Below are positions 55,465 to 64,000 of a stretch of 64,000 nt of DNA, one piece after another (positions within the stretch are counted from its first letter, which is position 1; the number at the start of each line of letters is the position of its first letter). The stretch spans positions 342,362 to 406,361 of the forward strand of contig BDSI01000095.1 of the NCBI GenBank assembly GCA_003117195.1, given 5' to 3'. The translations under genes were made by a program, and so were the position numbers. This DNA is from Eudorina sp. 2006-703-Eu-15. Its lineage: Eukaryota > Chlorophyta > Chlorophyceae > Chlamydomonadales > Volvocaceae. Under the pieces are notes generated by a model. That model saw nothing but the letters and a program-made list of their open reading frames with translations, had not been told where the DNA came from and did no database searches.

Positions 55465-57565
55465 GGCTTTATTAAACAAAAGGCAGCTGTTAAATCAGAA
55501 CCTTCCCGGAGGCCCGGGACAAATAGGTCCCGTCCTCCGGATGCTAAAAGGTCAACTTGATGTTATCAGTATAAAAGGAGCAATGTGCCGATTTGAGATT
55601 GAAATTTCTTTGATGTTGGAAAAGGGCGGGTCGGTTGCTAGCTGCTTTTGGTACCGTAGTTGCCAACTGAATTATTGCAGGGCATTGCGGAGATGCGCCC
55701 CGCGACAGACAGATTGATGGGTAACCGTCGGATGCGGCTGCAAGACTGATGAGTTTAGGCACGGCAAAATAGAGAATCTGCGAAAACATGTAACCACGGG
55801 AGCCCGCTGCGGCGTACGGACCATGCGAACACGTTACACCAACCACCACGCAGCAGCATAAGCGCACTAGTCAGCAAACGACTAACAAATAGCCCTGCTG
55901 TTAGCTCGGGGCGCGCGCCCTCTTTCAGGAGCAGGCCGAGTCCGGGTCAGACGGGCAGCGGCGCAGCGGCTAATTCCCCCAAAACGCAGCACTGCGCGCA
56001 TCGCGACCTCTCCTGCGCACAAAAAATGCACATGTCCCATGAACACCGCGATTTTGGCGCCGGCCAACACACGCAAACATGTGCAGAGGTACGAGCGCGC
56101 CTCCCTGTGCGGCCCCGCCACCTCTCCACACGCGCATCGCGCGCCCTAGGGAGTGGCGCCCGTCAGCCGTGGTACGGTACATTGCCCGTACGGTACCACA
56201 CACGCGCCCAATTCAGTACTCTTGCTGACCTCCTATCAGGATGGATTACCAATGCGCTAACGTGACGGAACTGCGGGCCGCCCTCCAGGGAGGGCCGGAC
56301 ACCCGACCCCCACGATCCTCGACTGGTCCCAAACACGGGACAGGGACCGGGAAAGACTGTCCTTTAGCTAAGAAAAGGACAGCCCATGGCTGCCAGCCCT
56401 ACGTATATCTTCCGCCAATGGGAAAACCAGGAGACCCGCTAAAGGGCCCCTGGAGCCGCCCTTCTCAGTGCACGGACAGCACACTCGGCCATGGCACAGC
56501 GGACGGGCGGACCACCGGCAGCACCGCCGCTACATCCACCGGCACCACCACCACCACCACCACCACCACCAGGCACAAACGCGGAAAGGGGAAAGCCGAG
56601 CGAGTGCCCTGGCGACAGACAGCGCAGCGCAGGGCACCGACAAGCCGGCGCGAGAACAAAATGTAATCTCGGCTCCCAACACACGTCGTCGGGCGAGCGG
56701 CACGCAGTATCAACGTACGGATTTCCAAAAGTTTGCTCGATTGCTCCTATATCTCTTTGATGCCCCGCCAAAAGGCCCCTGCCTCACGAGGCCATGTGGT
56801 GGGCGACAAGGCCAAATAGCCAAACGAACGGCGCGAATGGCATGTGGGAGATATTTCCCGGGCACATCAAGGTCTCTGGCAGGAGTCTACCAGCTCGTCA
56901 AGCGCTACACAACCAGCCGTGCCCTCGCTGCTGGAACAGCTACTATGGATCATGCACCCTCCACCCACACGCGCGTACCCGTACAGATGTACACCAACTA
57001 GCACACACACACATACACACACGTGGAAACACCAAAGGCACAACTGAATGTGGGATATTTTTTTGTTCTTAATAATTCTTTACCTGCGCACATTGCTCTT
57101 CTCTCCTCCTGGTCGGCCCCTCCGCACATGGGGCTCCAACCTCTCCATGGGGCGACCCAACCTGCCTGCGAGTTCGCCACCGGTAGCTGACCAGCTGCCC
57201 TGCCGCCGCCTAGGAGGCCACGCGGCAGCCACCGCCGCGAGTCCGCGACCCAAGCCTCACCCTATCACTGCCACACACAACCCCCGCCCCCCCCCAGGTG
57301 ACACCTGCCCAGCCCGGCCGCGTCGAATCGCAGTGACACGCACCACGGCACCGCCCTCCCGCAGCAGGCCATATGTTTGGCACCGGTGCATGTCAACGGC
57401 GCCCTGCACCCGAGTCATCGCCACCAACGAGTACTGCAGTATCGCACGTCACGTCACATCACGTCCGGCCGGGCACGGTCCAGTCCGGTCCGGTCCGGTC
57501 CGCGGCATATCGGACGCCACCCCAACTGATATGGAACACCCCCCGCCGGATCGCACTCCGTCCCC

Positions 57566-57633
<68 letters not shown>

Positions 57634-58857
57634 AAAACGACGAAAGGGGCCACGACGTCCGGGACGCGTCCCCGCCACCCCGGAACGTCGCGTCGCAGAG
57701 TCCAGGCGGCGAGTCGCAAGTGTGCGGCGCTGCCGCTGCCACCCCGGCCGCTCGTCCTGGAGGCGCAAGGCTGCCAGTACACGTCGCTACGGCACGACGC
57801 GTCATAAGCACAATTGGCGGGAGCCCAGGGGACCTCGGCCCGCGCTAACCCAGCGGCCGTGACCCAGCGGCTGCGGCCGCGCAGCGGCATATGCACAGCA
57901 ACTCCGACCGCGCCAGTGGTTGATGCGCCACAGACACAACCCATTGCCACAACGGACGCAAGGTCCATCGAGGCTGGATGAGTCACGTCGGAGCCGGCCG
58001 CAGCTGAAGGCCGTCACGCATGGGTGCGGCCACCCACGCACAAGGACGCGTCACCATGATTGCCCGCGGGACGGAGCCCACAACACCTGCGGACGTCCTG
58101 TTGTAGCAGCGGCGACGACGGCTTTGTGCGGCGCGACGCAGGGCTACGGCGACCTCCTGCCGCCCTCGCTGCTGCACGCCGCGACACCCGCAGAGGACCG
58201 CTGCTGCACGTTGCGCCCGCCTCCGACGTGTCTTTGTCTGTGTCCAAACGCCACGCACATGGGTGCAGCAGCCAACCACAGTACTCATTGCGATCAGAAA
58301 CCGCGATGCCTGTCAACCTGAACCCAGCCAACCAGGCCTGCCGGACGCCGCATGCCTCCTCCCTCCCGCAGCCGGCGCTGGCCAACACTGCGCGCAGCTG
58401 CCGGGCTCCAGGTGAAGCCGCAGCCGCACTCTTTTATGATATTTGGGACACGCCTGCCGTTATGCTCCGGCGACATGTCGATCTTTTCTGGTCCAACCGC
58501 AGGGCATGCCAGCTCAAACCCAAACCCATCTGTAATCCACATGCCTCCTCCCGCTCGCATCCGGGCGCTGCGCCTGCTCTCTGGCACTGAGGCACCACGG
58601 GGCGATCCTGCCTTCAACTGGCGAAGCGCGCAATTGCGGTCCACGCCATACGCCATGGCAATCCTCCCTGGAGGGACGCCACCTGCCCCCCTTCACCCCG
58701 TACCTCCTCCATCAGCAGCGCACCCCGGTTCCATCCATCAGTGTCCCCTCAGCGATACGTAGAAACGCTGTCGAGATAGCTCGCGCGTGGCGGCGCTGAC
58801 GCGCCCGCGGCTTTCGCCACCGGGCGCTGCCGTCCTGCCTCCCTACCCACCGTCACG
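55465..58857. other. intergenic region between SEC6 and the DUF789 gene
   Basis: About 3.4 kb holding the SEC6 promoter and the 3' end of the DUF789 gene, both transcribed leftward. It contains a (CAC)n run at about 56543-56570 and an (ACG)n run at 57566-57633. Several open frames cross it, the longest running through these triplet repeats, but none has a recognisable domain or a credible exon structure. Confidence 0.5.
57566..57633. repeat. (ACG)n trinucleotide repeat
   Basis: About 22 uninterrupted ACG units in intergenic DNA. Both strands are open through it, but there is no supporting gene context. Confidence 0.95.
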
Positions 58858-61800
58858 CTACGAGCGTGCCCTGAAGAACTCGTAGTCGGGCACCCGCAGG
58901 CGCACCTCCTCGGCGCCGTGCTGCCCCAGGACCTTGAGGCCCAGGCCCCGCGCCAGGCGGTCAGCGGTGCTCTGCAGCCGGTGCAGACAGGAGGACAAGC
59001 AAAGGCCGCGCAATGGTAAAGTGCGTCAGGAGGACACGGCCGCGCAATGGGAAGGTGCGTCAGGAGGACAAGCAAGGCCGCGCAATGGGAAGGTGCGTCA
59101 GGAGGACGGGACAGCGCCGTGACCGGCTGTTCACCGCCGTGTGTCAGCGGGTCTCAACTGGGTCCCCTCCCAGCGGGGACCGCAGCGACTCGTCCCCACC
59201 TGGTAGTTCTGCAGCAGTTGTTGGTACCACACGTCGGTGCCCGACATCCGCCCGCCGCCACCGCCACCCCGGTGGTGCGGCCCACGAGGGGAGTTCACAG
59301 AGGCGGCGGGCGCCGACGCCGCGACCGGCGGCGGCGGGCCGCCGCTGTTGAACGCCCGGGCGACGGTCGACTCATCCAGCGGCTCCATCCAGCGCTCCCC
59401 TTGCATGTTGTACCAGTTCAGGCCCACCACCTGCGGACCGCCGTGGGTCGCAGATCGAAGGGCCACGTGTGCAGTACAGACGCAACACAGCAGTCAGAGG
59501 ACATGGTCTGTCTGAAATGTCTGACGCCTGCAACGATGCTGCCAATGATATCGCTGAAGAGGGAGACCGAAGGGCAAAAAGAACCACTCTCCTGATGGCT
59601 GGCAGCGTGCGAGGGCTCAATATACGGTACCCCACCACGCGAGCTGTCACGCCGACGATGGGCCCGTGGGAACATTCGGCACGGACGTCAAGCTCGCAAG
59701 TCGCAAGGGCAGCAGCCCCGCAAGCCATCATGAGCGGACCTCAGGAAGCTGTCATAACACCCGGACAGTCGCTTCCACTTCACGCGAGCAACGTCGGTGG
59801 ACTAAACCGCCATGACGCGCGTATGTACATACGCGCACACGCTGCACCACTGTCGCGGTACCAGGTCGGGGGAGCTGCAAGCGCCCGTGGGACGTAATCC
59901 TTAACCCCACGCACACATACTGTGGCGGCAGGAGGCCCCGAAACCGCGCTTTGCATCCCCCGGCGCATCACACCTACAGTGGGCTGCTGCTGTTTTGAGC
60001 CATCCTGCCCCATGCGAAGCAGCAAAAGGCTGGTCAGAAGCCCCATTTCCCCTTCTGACGCGGCGTGCCGCAAAGGCTGTCATAACACACAGCGTGCTGT
60101 GCAGTTGGGTGCGGATGCATAATACTACGGCGCGCCCCAAGCGTAGGCACAACCCCGAACCCTGAGTGTACATGCCTAATCGCGACCCCTGTCATTATTG
60201 CCCCAGACCCCACGGCCTCACCGGGAGGGAGAGGATGTAGTACGGCGCGACCTGACCCATCGCCAGCCGCTCGTGCAGGTTCCGCATGGATTCCACCAGC
60301 GGCGCAAACGAGTGGAAGGTCAGGAAGCGCGCGTAGAGCGGCGCATCAGGAATGCGGTACACCGGGTACCAAGCGACCGCGAACCAGCTGGCGGGGTGCA
60401 CGTCCATGAGCCGCATGTCGTACAGCAGTCCCGAGCCAGCATTGCTGGTGCTGCCGGCGGCGGCGCTGGCCTCAGGCTCTGGGGCAGCCGCAGGCGTCGG
60501 TGCTGCTGCCGCCGCCGGGGCGGCCTGCGCGGCGCGCAGCGGCGACGGCGGGGCTGCGCTGGCACTGGCGCTGGCTGTGCTCGAGGGGGTATCTGCATGG
60601 GCGGCCGGCGCGTCGGCTTGCACGCTGTCTGCCTTTCCGGCATCCACTGCAGCCGTTGCTTCCTGCGCGTCGTCGCCGCTAGCGGACACCCCGGCCACGC
60701 AGCCGCCAGCCTTCTGGCCATCCTGGACGGGCCTCGCCTGCTCGCTGGCGTTCCCATCCCCACCCCCATCCCCACCCGCACCCGCCGCGTTGCCAGCTTC
60801 ACCAGACGCGGAGGTACGCGCCACGGCATCCACGCCCTCCACTCCTGCTGCTGCTGCTGCTGCGTCCACGCCCTCCGCCTCCTTCGCCGTGCAGGGTGCC
60901 GCCTCATGGGCCGGTGCGGCGGCCGCCGAGGCAGCTGCTGGGCTAGGCGCAGCCGCCGGTGCCTGCGCCGGAACGGCCGCGGAACCGGTCGCCGTCGCTC
61001 CGGCCACCACAGGTGCAGCAGCGGGGCGGCCTGCAGCCGGCCCCTGCCCCGGCGGTCCTGCGCTGGGCCCCGATCCCGACCCGCCCATCTTCCCCGCGGC
61101 CATCATGTTGGACAGCAGCTCGATCTGGTCGTACAGCGGCGCCCGGTTGAACGGCAGCTCCTGCTCAAAATACTCAAACTTGAGGTGCATGTGCTTGGGC
61201 CAGCCCTGGTTGTCTTCTGAAACGTACAGTCTGTTCGTGCCGCCAACGTCGGTGGGCAGTGCGCGCGTGAATATCTGGATGGCTGAGAGGTACGGCACAA
61301 AGTAGGAGTTGGAGGCGCCGCGGTGGCCGCCCAGCGTGAAAACCTCCCTGCAGTCGTGGGGGGAAGGGAGGGCGAGGGCGGACAACGGTGCCGGAGGGGG
61401 TCGGTGAGGGCCGTCGAGACGAGGACCTAAAGACGGTAACACTGAGCTCCAAGCCGAGCAACACGACTGCCCCTGGGCCTCTCTTGAATCCCGCCCTGCC
61501 CCTGCTGAACACGAACTCTTCGTGGAGGGGATCCCTCACCTTCCGTACAGACTCGGCTCGAAGTAGAAGTTCCACAGGTCGCGCAAGCGCAGCTCCTGCA
61601 GCGCCTGCTGCGGCGGCTTGGCGGGGTCTATCGTGATGACGGGTTCGATCTGAGAGATGAACCGGTCTAGGTCACACGAGCCCTTGGGGTCCGGCAGAGG
61701 CAGCGCATCGGGGGGCGGCACCGGGTCTGCGGAGTGCAGGTGCCGCATGTGGCCGCCGCCACCGCCACCACCACCGCCGCCGCCGTGCGGGTTCGGGCCA

Positions 61801-64000
61801 CGGGAGGACGGGCGGCTGCCCTCCGCCGATCCCCCGTCGTAGCGGCCGCCACGGTAGCCGTGACCGCCGCCGCCGCCGCCCCCGTGCCGTGCGCCGCCCC
61901 CAGGACCGGTGTACGGGCGCCCTCCGTACGCACTCCCACTGCCTTGCATCATGACTGAAGGCTGCGCTCCCGTGCTGGGACCGCCACTGCCAGTGCCGCC
62001 CCCGCCAGCAACGCCCCCGCCGTGCCCGGCCGCCGGGCCCCCAGCACCGCTGTAACTGGTACGCCCCCGGTACGACGACGGCCTCCCACCGCCGCCGGCT
62101 CCTGCTTCCCGAGACGCCATCGCTCCGCTGCTGCCGGTGCCGTGCTGCCCTGCATTCAGCATGTTGCCCTGGCTCTGCACCCGATGCTGCGGTCCCATGG
62201 GTCGCTCGACCAATGGCGCGGCGACTGCCGTCGACGGTTCGCTCCGCACCGATGGCGCTGACCCCGACTCCCAAGCCCCTGGCCCTGCAGAGTCACCCAG
62301 CGCGCCTGAGCCTTGTGAGTGTTGGACGGTGGGCAACGGCGCGTTGATGGGCGCGGGGTTCAGCGGCTGCACGGACGAGGACGAAGCCGAAGCGCCCTGA
62401 GAAAGCTGCTGCTGCTGCTGGATCTGGGCTTCCGAGGCTTCCACTGCGGCCTGCGCTAGTGCATTGTGCGCCGCCGGCGAGGCTGCCAGTTGCGTCGAAG
62501 AGCCCGCTCGCGAGGAGGGCAAGGCAGCCGGCTCTGCTGGTGAGGCAGCCGCAACGTACTGCACATCCCCCGGTGGGAGGTGCACGTGAGTAAGGCCCTG
62601 CATGAACAGCTGCTGCTGCTGGTGTTGCTGCACCGCCGCCGCCGCAGCAGCAGCTTGCTGCACTGCCGCCGCCGCCGCCTGCTGGTGCTGCTGTTGCTGC
62701 TGCACCGCCGCCTGCTGCACCGCCACCTGCAGAATTTGCTGCTGCAGCATTTGCGCCTGCTGGAGCAATTGCTGCTGTTGCTGCTGTTGTTGCTGCTGGT
62801 GGTGCTGGGCAGGGGCCGGGGGCTGTTGATACATAAACCCGTACACGCCCAACCCGTGTGCCAGGTGCTGCCCGACGGGCATGCCCTGTTGCTGCAAGTG
62901 CAGGGCCCCGTTCGGCTGCGCCATCAGCAGCTGCTGCAACAGTACCGCATCCATCCCGTTCGAGAAGCCATGCGCCTGACCCGCCGCCTGCGGGTGGTGC
63001 GCAGGCTGCACTGGCATCGGCGACGGTGTACCCGACCCAGATCCGGAACTATGCCCGGCGCCTTGCCCAGGCACGGTCCCGAATGCGGCTAGGGTGGGCA
63101 CCAGCTGCTGCGGCCACATCGCGGGATCCCCGGGCATCTCGCCGTTGCGCACCTTCCCGTTCTGCAGCGGGTGTCCGTGCACGCCGTAGTGAGGCATGTG
63201 GGGCAGGTGAGGCAGGTGAACTGCGCCAGCCGCACCCGCCGCGCTCATGGCGTGCTGTTGCGCTTCAGCCGCGTGCACGGAAGCGGGCGAGCCCTTGAGG
63301 TGGGGCTGCTGCGTCCACATCGCAGCGCCGTTGGGGTGCGGCCGCTGCTGCGACGGCAGCGGCTGCGTGGGCAGGGGTGCTAGCGGCGACAGCGGTTGCA
63401 GCGGGGCGACCTGAGGCGCGCTCACAGCGTCGCGTGTTCCATTGCAGGCGGCACCAAGGTCCCCGACTGGCCCCTTCACTGACACCTTGGCTGGTGCCGG
63501 TGCAGTAACTTCAGCTGCCGATGCCAAGGCGGCTGTCGCGTCTGCAGCCACAGCGCACTCCGATGCCGTGGCGGTCGGAAACTTGCGGGCAGAAGACACA
63601 CCTCCGACTGACTCCCCACCACCGCCATCCTCCTCCGCTGGTCGGCCCGCGGCCGCCGGCGCAGCAGCCTCGCCAACACTGCTCGCCACCTTGCCCGCAT
63701 CGGCACCACCCGCTGCTGCCGTCGGCCCTTCCCCTTTGCAACACCCGCTGGTGCAGATCGGCGCATCTACTCCCGTGCTGAATCGCGCCGCGCTGCCGCC
63801 AACACTCGCTCTGTCACCACCGCCGCCGGCGCTGCAAGGATGTCGTGTGCGTGAGGCGAGAACCGAGTCCCCTGCAAGCCCGCTAGTGGCGGCGGCTACC
63901 TCCGGCGAGCCCTCACATCCCAAGGTGCACTCTGGACCGTTCGGTATCAACTTCACCGTAGGCTTCGACTCCGTGACGCCGATCTGCTGCTCGTCCGCCG
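58858..64000 (-). CDS. DUF789-family protein with long Gln-rich N-terminus (5' end outside window)
   Basis: Four exons on the - strand: 64000-61540 (open to the window edge, no ATG visible), 61347-60222, 59430-59200 and 58971-58858, about 1,300 residues in the window. The DUF789 domain is split: CDLDRFISQIEPVITIDPA and LRDLWNFYFEPSLYGRE; SYFVPYLSAIQIFTRAL; LKFEYFEQELPFNRAPLYDQ; HPASWFAVAWYPVYRIPDAP and ARFLTFHSF; LNWYNMQGERW; and the terminal VRLRVPDYEFFRARS. Plant members share the 'SDLDRF', 'YFVPYLS', 'SWMSVAWYPIYRIP' and terminal '.DF.FF' patterns; their function is not established. The first 700 residues are Ala/Gly/Ser/His-rich with a Gln-rich block encoded around 62590-62810, and a long Ala/Pro/Gly insert separates the two halves of the domain in exon 2. 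Such regions suggest a regulatory or condensate-type protein, but that is inference only. Confidence 0.75.
58989..59107. repeat. three tandem 33-39 nt repeats in the last DUF789 intron
   Basis: Three consecutive copies with the shared core CCGCGCAATGG and GTGCGTCAGGAGGAC at about 58989, 59028 and 59061, followed by a partial fourth. The array nearly fills the 228-nt intron. Confidence 0.85.

Noticed and set aside
56241..56666. Open frame with a Thr run between SEC6 and the DUF789 gene
   Set aside because: The length comes mainly from a CAC triplet repeat; no conserved domain and no plausible neighbouring exons.
1..64000. tRNA, rRNA, CRISPR arrays, prokaryotic operons or full-length transposons
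   Set aside because: I looked for cloverleaf-type boxes, regular spacer arrays, transposase or reverse-transcriptase motifs and found none I could support; the exon-intron structure rules out a prokaryotic origin.

Overview
This window is nuclear DNA from a GC-rich green alga, most likely a chlorophyte of the Chlamydomonas/Volvox type. The evidence is short exons broken by GT-AG introns (two candidate GC-AG introns), long Ala/Gly/Pro/Gln/Ser runs in the proteins, many simple repeats inside introns, and plant/algal families such as DUF789 and mTERF. Species and chromosome cannot be read from the sequence. All gene models below were built by hand from splice sites, reading phase and remembered family motifs; none has transcript support.

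Left part (1-4379): the C-terminal part of an ORC3-like origin recognition complex subunit on the + strand, cut by the window edge. Positions 5938-29912 hold a cluster of four paralogues, called A to D here. Each begins with a 2-oxoglutarate/Fe(II) oxygenase-like domain, followed by an acidic linker, a short WPR-motif segment, an alpha-helical unit of about 146 residues and (except D) a conserved C-terminal exon. A lies on the - strand and B, C and D on the + strand. A and B carry disabling lesions. C reads as intact. D has lost the junction of its last two exons and has a different tail. B has five copies of the helical unit where the others have one. Between A and B, on the - strand, is a small gene that matches RMI2, the OB-fold partner of RecQ/TopoIII.

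Middle part (32227-43331): three genes that look organelle- or RNA-directed. They are a FAST/OPR-like helical protein (-), a SpoU/TrmH RNA 2'-O-methyltransferase (-) and an mTERF-like protein (+). The last two are divergent from about 39 kb.

Right part: SEC6/EXOC3, the exocyst subunit, occupies 45003-55464 on the - strand with about 20 exons. One of its introns contains roughly 1 kb of a 31-nt minisatellite with telomere-like TTTAGGG. A DUF789 protein with a very long Gln-rich N-terminus runs off the right edge on the - strand (58858-64000).

The most interesting unexplained signal is a dispersed element of about 30-40 nt (core ACCAATTTCCTATA) that recurs at least nine times between 33 and 54 kb. 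It sits in introns of three different genes and once just beyond the mTERF stop, often just upstream of a 3' splice site but in both orientations. The second is the oxygenase cluster, which shows duplication, repeat expansion, decay and tail replacement in one 24-kb stretch.
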